A stretch of 64,000 nt of DNA. Origin: Chloroflexi bacterium 44-23 (GTDB taxonomy: Bacteria > Chloroflexota > Anaerolineae > Anaerolineales > Anaerolineaceae). The first letter of the stretch is position 1. The number at the start of each line of letters is the position of its first letter. This document shows, piece by piece, positions 33,801 to 41,015 of the stretch. The DNA lies in the NCBI GenBank assembly GCA_001899005.1, contig MKUW01000028.1, positions 276,022 to 340,021 of the forward strand, read 5' to 3'. The notes under the pieces were generated by a model. That model was not told the DNA's origin. It did no database searches and saw only the letters and a program-made list of their open reading frames with translations. The position numbers were made by a program, and so were the translations under genes.

Positions 33801-33833
33801 GAAATGGGATTATCGGAAGAAACAATCGAATAG
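30831..33833 (+). CDS. PAS/GAF-sensing HD-GYP c-di-GMP phosphodiesterase
   Basis: This protein of about 1000 residues has an N-terminal sensor region with several PAS modules (for instance ALFESSQDAIFLEDLDGNIL and NAVMITDLSGYINWINPAFT), a central GAF (about 260-405), a second GAF (about 670-810) and an HD-GYP domain at the end. The catalytic HD is in YLHDIGKMGIPD, followed by HHHP, and HHEYWNGNGYPEGL contains the GYP motif. HD-GYP proteins degrade c-di-GMP to GMP. It follows a GGDEF gene closely and shares its sensor style, so synthesis and hydrolysis are encoded side by side. GGTGG sits 8 nt before the ATG, which decides the start over an in-frame GTG. Confidence 0.92.
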   Translation: MGLFINDLSSNSKAPVFYNEHKLFFQSMNDPIVLVSGKKCIFHNESAFKLFKQYALVDIDTYVFTTHLDQGSNSYLSVDTGLKLPVHTWQEIIWMEEPAHLIILKKTKRRESVKSNRKKVTSSLSLDSNQEQVMMVEIDMNGNISSANESFCSAHQIEPGIFGDLPFLPLISQLRENQTIEDFLNRQSNLKKPFVFEHHMLTDDNDHFWEKWTLLPVYSQDNKLSGLQGLGQDITEVKWNEGVQKAIFNISQATIRETRLDDIFRWIQYELNLLMPAENMYIALADYEKKLINYNYFVNQYDQFPEPKFFGNGLTEYVLQSGKPLLLSAYSDEELQQMFGILPETTASVDWLGCPLKYNQETIGVIAVQTYDIHTRYNKRQIELLELISYQIALSIIRKRTEEEMRENEEKYRALFESSQDAIFLEDLDGNILEANETALKMFGYTKEEMASITIDKLMPAQKKTTVTAILRLERKHDTSEHSSHGIRKNGEIFPNLTKTCKIRIRNEENIVVTIKDLLNDQVQEETIKLQTTILESVANAVMITDLSGYINWINPAFTELTGYSAEEIIGKHSSILNSNVHDIDFYNKLWNTIESGKVWQGEIINQHKNGESYYEEMTITPVLDEDGQIKQYVAIKQNINQRKKRESELEAIAAMTSAMRNAITQKEIFSAILEKLMELMQGGGALICLYQPDLDAMVIECGAGEWRNLTNQKIPKLAGVAGYVIRTGEVYIDNDAVNNGLFYFQEEIKKVAALAAAPLIMQDEVIGTLIIGTKKAIKEGEIRLLLTMCNLVSGVVYRANLSDQVRISYQATIQGWARALEIREQEKKGHSQNVVFLTEALARRVGLSESEILDIINGAYLHDIGKMGIPDEILFKPGKYTHEDWEVMHHHPIYARQLLERIPNLGNAIHVPYYHHEYWNGNGYPEGLAGEDIPIFARIFAIIDVWDALLTPRIYRPAWSRDQVIKYIKAQSGIQFDPKLVPIFLDMIYEMGLSEETIE

Positions 33834-33839
33834 AACGGG

Positions 33840-34334
33840 TTACTTTCGTAATTCTTCAGGTCGCCATAGTTTCGCAAGTTCGCCTTTTGTTTCCAGGGTG
33901 AGGTCGCCCCACTTATCGAGGGGCAAAACAATCACGGCCAAAGCGCCACTTGGCATTGTATCAATTTTATCGTCTAACATTTGCACCAGTGATTCAAGCC
34001 CTGGATTGTGACCAACAACCAATAAGCGCTCAACAGATCCTGGCACTGTATTGATTTTTTCAACATATGTTCCTGGTTCAGCCATGTAAAGCACATCTTG
34101 TACAATTAATTCGCCGCTGTACGAGAGCTTTTCAATTACAATTTTGGCAGTTTCAACTGCTCGCACAGCACTCGAGGAAATGACTAAGTCCGGAATGAGT
34201 CCCTTTTTCTTCATGACCTTGGCAATATTGATTGCATCTTTTTGTCCCCGTTTTTTTAAAGGACGATCATGATCTGCCAACTCAGGATCTTTCCAACTGG
34301 ACTTGGCGTGTCGCATCAGTAACAATGTTTTCAT
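33840..34334 (-). CDS. sixA: SixA-type phosphohistidine phosphatase
   Basis: This 164-residue histidine-phosphatase-fold protein has LLLMRHAKSSWKD at the N terminus (RHA with the catalytic His) and VVGHNPGLESL later (second catalytic His). SixA dephosphorylates phosphohistidine on signal-transfer or PTS proteins; small homologues of this size are common. A good AGGTGG precedes the ATG. It converges on the HD-GYP gene with a 6-bp gap. Confidence 0.9.
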   Translation of the reverse strand: MKTLLLMRHAKSSWKDPELADHDRPLKKRGQKDAINIAKVMKKKGLIPDLVISSSAVRAVETAKIVIEKLSYSGELIVQDVLYMAEPGTYVEKINTVPGSVERLLVVGHNPGLESLVQMLDDKIDTMPSGALAVIVLPLDKWGDLTLETKGELAKLWRPEELRK

Positions 34335-34560
34335 TCACCACCTCGAAAAATTACAGACATGTCAGTCAATTTTTTCAGTATAACATGAGATTTATTCCGC
34401 TTTAATCATTGAAGACACTTATTAACCAAATGTTAACCCGAATAAAATGAAATAAATTTAAAAATATGACTGCAAAAATCATAAGCGGCAACCTAATCTA
34501 CAGCATATCTATTTTGATACTTTACTTGAAATCGATGGCAACTGATGGATAACTGCCATT

Positions 34561-34868
34561 GCGGGATTCGGCTAACCGCCGAAAGGTGGAATTCGAAGAT
34601 GAAATAACATTGCTCAATGCAGGCAAGTCGTTGGGTGGGTTCGTAACGCGCCAAACCAGCACATTTTTATGATATGAGTCGGAGTGGTCGGCTGATGGGC
34701 GAAGCATCCGCGATAGGTATGTTTTTTCAGGATGGAAAGGTTTCCCGGATGCTTCGCCCTTACGAAAGATCTCACGTGAAAGAGACATCATAACCCTCGG
34801 AAGGAAAGCCTTTTGACTTTTTTCTCAAGTTAGTTCGTAAGGCACCAAACTATCGTTGCTTTTTGCGA
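34561..34868 (-). repeat. Dispersed repeat family, full inverted copy C
   Basis: This copy is the reverse complement of copy A at 522-833, from the CAAAAAGCAACGATAG end (34868) to the GATTCGGC end. The 14-bp inverted repeat is conserved exactly (34697-34710 and 34746-34759), but the loop sequence has changed, which is the pattern expected when the stem is under selection. It is more than 33 kb from copy A and lies alone in the SixA/DUF2089 intergenic region. Confidence 0.78.
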
Positions 34869-34963
34869 TGGGCAAACCAGTTTATAAATTTATTATTTGT
34901 TAATAATGAGGTCAAAATTATTAATTATTTAATATAATATCTTAAGTATTCTTACATTAACTA

Positions 34964-34991
34964 TTGACAATATTTAGTTTCATGATAGAAT
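34964..34991 (+). promoter_or_regulatory. Strong promoter of the DUF2089 gene
   Basis: Perfect TTGACA (34964-34969), 16-bp spacer and TAGAAT (34986-34991), preceded by TG at the extended -10 position (TGaTAGAAT). The leader is about 50 nt and includes GGAGGT before the ATG. Confidence 0.8.
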
Positions 34992-35049
34992 TTAATCAGG
35001 TAACTTAATTGCCGTCGATGAATGACTGCATTAAAACCGTGGAGGTCTT

Positions 35050-35433
35050 ATGAACAAATTACCACCTCAATGCCCCATCTGTCATAGCGAATTAGAAGTA
35101 ACACGCGCTTATTGTGCACATTGTGATACGACACTGGAGGGTCATTTCAGCCCCAGTTCTAACCCTTTCAGCAGCTTAAATAAAGACCAAATGTATTTTC
35201 TGATGACCTTTATTCGTTGTGAAGGGCGCTTAAATCGCATGGAAGAGGAACTAAATCTCTCCTATCCCACTTTGCGAAATCGCCTGCAGGAGATTTTGCG
35301 AGTACTTGGCTTTGAACCCAAGGCTGATGAAATACAGAAACTAACTTCCGAAGAACGACTTCGCATTCTCGATGCTCTCGCCAATGGTGAGATCACCGCT
35401 GAAGAAGCTCAAGTACAACTTTCAGGCAAGTAA
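35050..35433 (+). CDS. DUF2089-family zinc-ribbon/HTH protein
   Basis: This 127-residue protein has a zinc ribbon (CPICH...CAHCDTTLEG, residues about 7-33) followed by a helical domain with NRMEEELNLSYPTLRNRLQEIL, an HTH-like segment. This architecture is DUF2089, a family of small putative transcription regulators usually next to SHOCT-like or YvlB/LiaI-type envelope-stress genes. The C terminus (EERLRILDALANGEITAEEA) repeats the motif that opens the next-but-one gene's product, so the two proteins share a short SHOCT-like helical module. A strong GGAGGT site and promoter indicate active expression. Confidence 0.9.
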   Translation: MNKLPPQCPICHSELEVTRAYCAHCDTTLEGHFSPSSNPFSSLNKDQMYFLMTFIRCEGRLNRMEEELNLSYPTLRNRLQEILRVLGFEPKADEIQKLTSEERLRILDALANGEITAEEAQVQLSGK

Positions 35434-35451
35434 ACCGAAGGAAACAAACCA

Positions 35452-35631
35452 ATGGAACCTTTAGTCAATCCGCTAAAATCGAATTCAATTGCAAGCACCA
35501 AGCTGCAATTATTCCAAAGCACTTTACTATCTAAATCATCAAATCATTCAAGCGGGAAATTTGGTGATGCGCAAGCAAAACCAGCAACGACCGCGCCAAA
35601 ACGCGGTTTTTTGCTTAATCTTGACATTTAA
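35452..35631 (+). CDS. Possible 59-residue small protein
   Basis: An ATG behind GAAGGA at about 8-9 nt opens a 59-codon frame, Ser/Asn/Lys-rich (IASTKLQLFQSTLLSKSSN) with a C-terminal TTAPKRGFLLNLDI. It lies between the DUF2089 and SHOCT-like genes and ends 17 nt before the latter. Its 3' end contains a terminator-like hairpin (35590-35612), which argues against coding or suggests a dual role. No homologue recognised. Confidence 0.4.
   Translation: MEPLVNPLKSNSIASTKLQLFQSTLLSKSSNHSSGKFGDAQAKPATTAPKRGFLLNLDI
35590..35612 (+). terminator. Terminator-like hairpin inside the small frame
   Basis: ACCGCG (35590-35595) pairs with CGCGGT (35602-35607) around CCAAAA, followed by five T. The stem is short but the T run is good. 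It may end or partly attenuate transcripts from the DUF2089 promoter before the SHOCT-like gene. Confidence 0.65.
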
Positions 35632-35648
35632 ATTTGTAGGAGACAAGA

Positions 35649-36047
35649 ATGGCTACAAACGAAGAACGATTGAAAATCCTTTCCATGCTGCAGGATGGCG
35701 TAATTAATGCCGAACAGGCAGCCAGATTATTGGAATCTCTTTCCCAAGAAAATGTGGACGCGAATAAAAGTGTACAGGCAAATATTGATTCAAACAACAG
35801 TTCACGCAGCGGGAAATTTTTTAGAGTGAGAGTAACGGACACAGATAGCGGCAAAACACGCGTCAATATTCGCCTGCCCATCGGCCTGGTCGGAGCCGGG
35901 CTTAAAATGGGCATGAAGTTTAGCCCAGAAATTGAGGGTATCGATGCCAAAACCCTGCAGGATTTCCTTTCGAATGGTGCTATCGGTCAAATTGTCGATG
36001 TCTATGATGACAACGATGGCGAGCACGTAGAAGTTTTTATCGAATAA
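35649..36047 (+). CDS. SHOCT-like domain protein
   Basis: This 132-residue protein starts with EERLKILSMLQDGVINAEQAARLLESL, the SHOCT-like bihelical oligomerisation module. After a Ser/Asn-rich linker comes a basic/beta segment (RFFRVRVTDTDSGKTRVNIRLPIGLVGAG) and an acidic C-terminal part. Proteins of this kind occur with DUF2089 and are often grouped with envelope-stress responders such as YvlB. AGGAGA precedes the ATG. It abuts the desaturase gene tail to tail. Confidence 0.8.
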   Translation: MATNEERLKILSMLQDGVINAEQAARLLESLSQENVDANKSVQANIDSNNSSRSGKFFRVRVTDTDSGKTRVNIRLPIGLVGAGLKMGMKFSPEIEGIDAKTLQDFLSNGAIGQIVDVYDDNDGEHVEVFIE

Positions 36048-37088
36048 CTATACTCTCAGCGGCTTGCCTGCCATCTCTGTTATCTTTTTCACCTCAGAAA
36101 ATCGAACCAATCTACCACTTTTTTCATCAATCAGGTCGAGACCAATAGATCGCAATCCTTCGAAAAAGCGAATTGTCTTTGAATAATCGCGCAGTATTTC
36201 ATCGCTCTGGTAACATTTAGCCAAGTTATAGTTGGGAATAGCAGGACTCAAATGATGAATACTGTGAAACCCGATATTTCCACTAAACCATTGCAGGATT
36301 TTCGGCAGTTCATAATAAGAAGCTCCTTGCAATGCAGAAGCTACGTAATCCCATTTATCACTACGCCGCCAGTAAACACCTTCATATTGATGCTGGACAA
36401 AAAACAACCAGATTCCCACCAGGCCGCCCAGCCAAATGACGGGCAGTTGAATTAGAATATAGTTGCGTAAACCAATTGTCAGGCTCATGGTCACAATCAC
36501 CAGCAAGAGAGCCAGATTATGCCACCATTGAAAACGAGTTTCTCGTTTGCCCAGTTTCAATTTGGGGATGCGGTTGGCAATCAAGAAAATCCAGATCGGG
36601 CCTAACAAAAACATGACCAACGGATTACGAAAGGCCCGGTAGCCAATTTTGGCAATCCAGGGTTTGGACAGATATTCATCCACTGTCCAGGTAATCACAT
36701 CGCCTGTCCCGCGCTTGTCCAGATTGCCACTTGTGGCGTGATGAATCGCATGTGACCGCCACCATTGCTCGGATGGGGTAAACGTCATCACACCTAGAAC
36801 AAAGCCGACAATTCGATTCCATTTAATTGAGGGAAAAAGCGAATTGTGACCACAATCATGAAAGAGTATAAATATGCGCATCATGAAAAATGCTGCGAAG
36901 AAAGCAAGGCCCAGTGTAAGCCAGTATGAAAAGCGAATGCTCCAGATCATAGCTGCCCATAACAACAAGTAGGGAACAACTGAATTGATTAATTGCCAGA
37001 TCGCTTTACGAGTATTTGCTTGTGCAAACGGTTTGATGACCGCTTTAAGTTGTTTCATTGTGGGTAAGGTACTATTAAGGTTTTCCAT
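36048..37088 (-). CDS. Membrane fatty acid desaturase
   Basis: This 346-residue protein has three histidine boxes placed as in acyl-lipid/acyl-CoA desaturases: HDCGHNSLF (HxxxH), HAIHHATSGN (HxxHH) and HSIHHLSPAIPN (HxxHH). These coordinate the di-iron centre. About four membrane helices lie around them. It introduces a double bond into fatty acyl chains to adjust membrane fluidity. The ATG at 37088 is chosen because GGAGA lies 5 nt before it; a frame extension to 37127 lacks a ribosome site. It requires O2, a point to note in an Anaerolineae-like organism. Confidence 0.92.
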   Translation of the reverse strand: MENLNSTLPTMKQLKAVIKPFAQANTRKAIWQLINSVVPYLLLWAAMIWSIRFSYWLTLGLAFFAAFFMMRIFILFHDCGHNSLFPSIKWNRIVGFVLGVMTFTPSEQWWRSHAIHHATSGNLDKRGTGDVITWTVDEYLSKPWIAKIGYRAFRNPLVMFLLGPIWIFLIANRIPKLKLGKRETRFQWWHNLALLLVIVTMSLTIGLRNYILIQLPVIWLGGLVGIWLFFVQHQYEGVYWRRSDKWDYVASALQGASYYELPKILQWFSGNIGFHSIHHLSPAIPNYNLAKCYQSDEILRDYSKTIRFFEGLRSIGLDLIDEKSGRLVRFSEVKKITEMAGKPLRV

Positions 37089-37398
37089 ATGCTTCTCCAT
37101 TTCTACGAATAAAACATTCAATTTCATATTAATCGATCTAAATAGTAAAGATAAGGTTCAAAAAGCATGGATTCAGTCACCTTTTTAACCATGACCCCCA
37201 TGCTTACAGCCACCTAATTTTCTGCCTTGTTACCAAACAAGACCATCCTTTTTATCGGTTTTTTGGATCTTCTCAATGAAACGAGGTTGAGGACTGTTTA
37301 TTGGCGGTTGAATTTATAGTGCACATCCGTTAAAACGTATGTGCGTTTAATAAAATTACTAGTGCAGAAAAAATAGAAAAGCCAAGCAATATAATTCT

Positions 37399-39018
37399 TT
37401 ATTTAACAAACAAAATTATTTGTACCAGAATAATTTTTAAGATCATTGCCAGTGGGTATACAGTGGTATAACCAAGCGAGGGTTGTTCATCCCCAAATTG
37501 ATCCTGTACAAACCCAAGAATAGCTGAATTGGTCTGAAAACCGGAAATTATTCCTACCAGAAAAGGGAAGGGAAGTTTAAAAATGAAATGGCCTAACAAT
37601 AGCAAGATAGCTGTAACTGAAACGGTTAATATCAGGCCTGCCAGGAAAATATCGAAACTACCACCTTCCAACAAGGTTGTTAGAAATGTATAGCCGGAAC
37701 GTGTTCCGACTCCAGCCAAAAAAACAACCAGACCAATTTGACGCAGAGTTACATTGGCACCATACGGCAAATCCCAATTAATTGGGCCCGTGCGCTTAAT
37801 TGCCCCCAGAAACACACCAACGATGAGCGGTCCACCTGCTATGCCCAGTTTCAAAACCAAACCTCCCGGCAAGGGTATTGGGATGATACCAACCAATAAA
37901 CCAAGTGCCACACCCAAACCGAGGGTAAGCACATCAATCTCGCTCACTGAGCGATAAGAATCTCCCAGATATTTTGCTAAGGCCTCCATGCGATCATGTG
38001 GAGCCTGAACAATAAGCATATCTCCCAACATTAAATTAGTATTGCCATGTGGCACAAAGTCCAGGTCCCCACGGCGTATGTGTGTAACAAAAGCCCCATA
38101 CTGGGTTGCCAATTCCAGCTGGTATAATTTTTGGCCAGCAAGTTCTTTATTAGAAAGGATAATTCGTCGCCGGTCAAATTGACTAAGATCCAGCTCAATT
38201 CTTTCTGGACTCAGGTTGCCGATTGCTTGCGCAGCCCTGGAAACAACATCAGTTTCACCGACCAGATTAATCAAATCACCAGCCCGCAGTTCCGTCTTTC
38301 CTATGACAAGGGTATCAGCCATCTGACCGCGCTTGTGTCGTGAAAAGGAAACATCCCAATGATTTTCCTTCATTAAATTCTCAATGGTCACAGGGTGAGC
38401 GAGTGTAACACGCACTGTTACAGACTTCAATTCAGATTTGGGCTTATCGGTAATGGGCTTAATTTTAAGGAGACGCTGGAACAGAGTAATGACCAGAATG
38501 ACACCCAGTACGCCCATAGGATAAGTCAATGAGTATGCCACGATCGGTTCTTGAAAAACCTGTTGGTACACCTCAGGAACCGAGATTATTTTCAGGGTTT
38601 CGACAGCTGCCGCCAGAGAGGGCGTATTGGTAGTAGCTCCAGCAACAATACCAGCAACATAACTAGCTTTGATATCCAGAAGTGCCATAAACAATAATGA
38701 AACCACCAAAGTCAACCCACTACCAATTGTAGCCAGCAGATTCGCGTTCAAACCTCTTTTGCGCAAAGCTTCAAAAAAGATTGAACCATTGCTCAACCCA
38801 ATCGTGTAAATAAAAAGTACCAGGCCGAACATATAAATTTCTTCTGGGATCTGCACGTTTGGGCCAAGGCTGCCAAAAGCCAGACCGACAAATAAGATAA
38901 ATGCCACACCTAATCGCACGCCACCAATTTTCAACCGTCCGAGAGGGTAGCCAATTCCGATCACAAGAAACAATAAGAGCAGTGGATTTTCAACCAGAAA
39001 TTGGGTGAACTGCTCCAT
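37399..39018 (-). CDS. AspT/YidE-type membrane transporter with two TrkA-C domains
   Basis: This 539-residue protein has two blocks of about five membrane helices (1-165 and 375-539) that repeat each other, as in the AspT/YidE/YbjL antiporter duplication family. The cytoplasmic middle (about 195-365) contains two TrkA-C ligand-binding domains (for example LRAGDLINLVGETDVV and LMLGDMLIVQAPHDRM). AspT exchanges aspartate for alanine. The substrate of this branch is unknown, and the regulatory domains suggest nucleotide or ion gating. Confidence 0.88.
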   Translation of the reverse strand: MEQFTQFLVENPLLLLFLVIGIGYPLGRLKIGGVRLGVAFILFVGLAFGSLGPNVQIPEEIYMFGLVLFIYTIGLSNGSIFFEALRKRGLNANLLATIGSGLTLVVSLLFMALLDIKASYVAGIVAGATTNTPSLAAAVETLKIISVPEVYQQVFQEPIVAYSLTYPMGVLGVILVITLFQRLLKIKPITDKPKSELKSVTVRVTLAHPVTIENLMKENHWDVSFSRHKRGQMADTLVIGKTELRAGDLINLVGETDVVSRAAQAIGNLSPERIELDLSQFDRRRIILSNKELAGQKLYQLELATQYGAFVTHIRRGDLDFVPHGNTNLMLGDMLIVQAPHDRMEALAKYLGDSYRSVSEIDVLTLGLGVALGLLVGIIPIPLPGGLVLKLGIAGGPLIVGVFLGAIKRTGPINWDLPYGANVTLRQIGLVVFLAGVGTRSGYTFLTTLLEGGSFDIFLAGLILTVSVTAILLLLGHFIFKLPFPFLVGIISGFQTNSAILGFVQDQFGDEQPSLGYTTVYPLAMILKIILVQIILFVK

Positions 39019-39027
39019 AAAGGCTTT

Positions 39028-39792
39028 TTAGAACCAACGCACCATTGCCAGTGCTGCGAATGCGATGAAGACAATCACTGCTGCGAGAATGACTGAATGA
39101 GCTTGTTGTTGGTCAGTAACGTGGTAGCCCTGTATATTAGCATCCATTTTCCAGAGAGGGCCAGCCAACCACGAAAAAACCAGTCCACCAATCAAACCAC
39201 CCAGATGCCCCCAATTGTCAATCCCTGGGCTTAACCCCAAAACCAGGTTAATGCCCAAGATGAAAATAATATTCATGATGATTCCGCGTGCCCGGTTTCC
39301 AAAGAACCGCCGATTGCGGTAAATGAAGACCCCCTGCGCTGCCAACAGGCCAAATATCGCCGTGGAGGCGCCCACGGATGGGTTAGGCGACATGACAAAC
39401 GAGACCACATTACCAGCAAATCCGCCTAGAAGGTAAAGCAATAAAAAACGTCCATGCCCATATTGGTATTCCAGATTTTGGCCAAAAATATATAAAGCGT
39501 ACATATTAAAAGCGATATGGGTAATGCTACCATGCACCAGGACTGGTGTAATCAAACGCCAAAACTCACCTTTTAAGATGAGCGGGTTAATCTTTGCCAG
39601 ATAGAGGACTGCCAGGTCGGTCCCGAGGAAGCGTTGCGTCGCAATTTGGGCAAGATAAACAGCAATTGTTAGCCCTAACAAGAAATAAGTCACATAAGGC
39701 TTTTTTGCTGGCAGGTTTAACTTAACACGATTGGTGCCTTCCGGCGGAGTTACATCCCCTTGCTGTCGTGATTCTTGATTGTTATAGTTCAT
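39028..39792 (-). CDS. Rhomboid-family intramembrane serine protease
   Basis: This 254-residue protein has six or seven membrane helices. The catalytic serine is in NPSVGASTAIFGLL (GxSx, here GAST rather than the usual GASG) and the histidine is in DNWGHLGGLIGG. LVHGSITHIAFNMYALYIFG is the conserved helix-2 region. It cleaves transmembrane segments of other proteins. An Asn/Gln-rich N-terminal tail precedes the first helix. It overlaps the gmk stop by 4 bp. Confidence 0.92.
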   Translation of the reverse strand: MNYNNQESRQQGDVTPPEGTNRVKLNLPAKKPYVTYFLLGLTIAVYLAQIATQRFLGTDLAVLYLAKINPLILKGEFWRLITPVLVHGSITHIAFNMYALYIFGQNLEYQYGHGRFLLLYLLGGFAGNVVSFVMSPNPSVGASTAIFGLLAAQGVFIYRNRRFFGNRARGIIMNIIFILGINLVLGLSPGIDNWGHLGGLIGGLVFSWLAGPLWKMDANIQGYHVTDQQQAHSVILAAVIVFIAFAALAMVRWF

Positions 39793-40415
39793 AGGGTTAC
39801 CCTTCGAGGTTGCGTACGATGATGCTCCGCATGGATGATCTCAACAATCGAATCGACTGTTTTTTCAAGGCAATTGTGGCGGTTTACAACCATATAATCA
39901 AAAATATCCAGGAAACCAAGTTCCCACTTTACCTTTTCCATCCGCACTTTTAAACTTTGATCAGTTTCAGTTTTCCTTCGGTTCAGGCGTTCATGCCACT
40001 CTTCCACACTGGTCGGTAGAAGAAAAATGAGAACTGCCTGGGGAAACATTTCGCGTAATGTCCTGGCACCCTGAACATCAACGCGCAAGATGACATCTTT
40101 GTTGGAAGCAAATGCTTCAATTACCTGCTGCTTGGGAATACCTTTATAATCTTCATAAACAATGGCATGTTCCAACAGCTCGCCATCAGCAATCATGCGC
40201 TCAAATTCTTCTTTGCTATAAAAAGAGTAATCAACACCTGCTATCTCCCCTTTGCGTTTTTTACGCGTTGTTGCTGTAATTACATAATACAATGGAAGGT
40301 CGCGTTTCTTAAGTTCCTTTAAAGTTGCGTCCTTACCAACACCTGAAGGACCAGAAAGAACGATCAGCAAAGGATGATATTTTAACAGGTCAAATGAGAT
40401 TTGTTCGTCTGACAT
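39789..40415 (-). CDS. gmk: Guanylate kinase
   Basis: This 208-residue enzyme phosphorylates GMP to GDP. The P-loop is LSGPSGVGKDATLK. The GMP-binding region TATTRKKRKGEIAGVDYSF matches the SxTTRxxRxGExxGxDYxF pattern, and LRVDVQGAR follows. The frame extends 32 codons upstream with an improbable Leu run; the ATG at 40415, behind GGAGAG, begins at the right distance before the P-loop. The rhomboid gene overlaps its 3' end. Confidence 0.95.
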   Translation of the reverse strand: MSDEQISFDLLKYHPLLIVLSGPSGVGKDATLKELKKRDLPLYYVITATTRKKRKGEIAGVDYSFYSKEEFERMIADGELLEHAIVYEDYKGIPKQQVIEAFASNKDVILRVDVQGARTLREMFPQAVLIFLLPTSVEEWHERLNRRKTETDQSLKVRMEKVKWELGFLDIFDYMVVNRHNCLEKTVDSIVEIIHAEHHRTQPRRVTL

Positions 40416-40604
40416 AAAGGTTTTACTCTCCAGTGAACTCGATTGCTGCAATTCATTCAAAAGTAATAATAGACAGGTTGCAATTGGATCGGGATGGATG
40501 CAAGCATGCAATTGAATTCTTGTGCTACGAGTTAATAAAAATCTTTTATACTCAAATTATAATGGATAAAATGATCATTCTTAATTTGAGAAGGAAATTC
40601 TGAT

Positions 40605-41006
40605 ATGCCTCTTTATGAATATCGTTGCTTAGATTGCAAACGTAAATTTGACATCTTTATAGCTTACTCTGATTACGGCCAAAAAACCGTCATTTGTAAA
40701 CACTGCCAAAGCGCAAATGTCACCCGCCGAATAAATCGGATACGAATTGCAAAATCGGAGGAAAGCCGCCTGGAGAACTTCTCAGACCCATCCAGTCTGG
40801 AAGGGTTGGAGGATGATCCAGTCGCTCTGGGTAAAATGATGCGCAAAATGTCGGGGGAATTGGGTGAAGAAATGCCGGCTGAATTTGATGAAGTCGTTAA
40901 CCGTCTCGAATCGGGCCAATCGCCTGATGACATTGAACGCGATATGCCCGAGTTGGGCGATGATTTGGGTGGGTCTGCCACAGATGGTTTTGACGACGAT
41001 TTTTAA
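40605..41006 (+). CDS. FmdB-family zinc-ribbon protein
   Basis: This 133-residue protein begins with MPLYEYRCLDCKRKFDIF ... CKHCQSANV, the FmdB-type zinc ribbon (CxxC...CxxC). It is followed by an acidic tail with GEEMPAEFDEVVNRLESG. FmdB proteins are putative regulators of unknown targets, and the acidic tail is common in this family. An AAGGAAATT site precedes the ATG. It is divergent from gmk and convergent with the next gene. Confidence 0.88.
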   Translation: MPLYEYRCLDCKRKFDIFIAYSDYGQKTVICKHCQSANVTRRINRIRIAKSEESRLENFSDPSSLEGLEDDPVALGKMMRKMSGELGEEMPAEFDEVVNRLESGQSPDDIERDMPELGDDLGGSATDGFDDDF

Positions 41007-41015
41007 CCCATTAAC

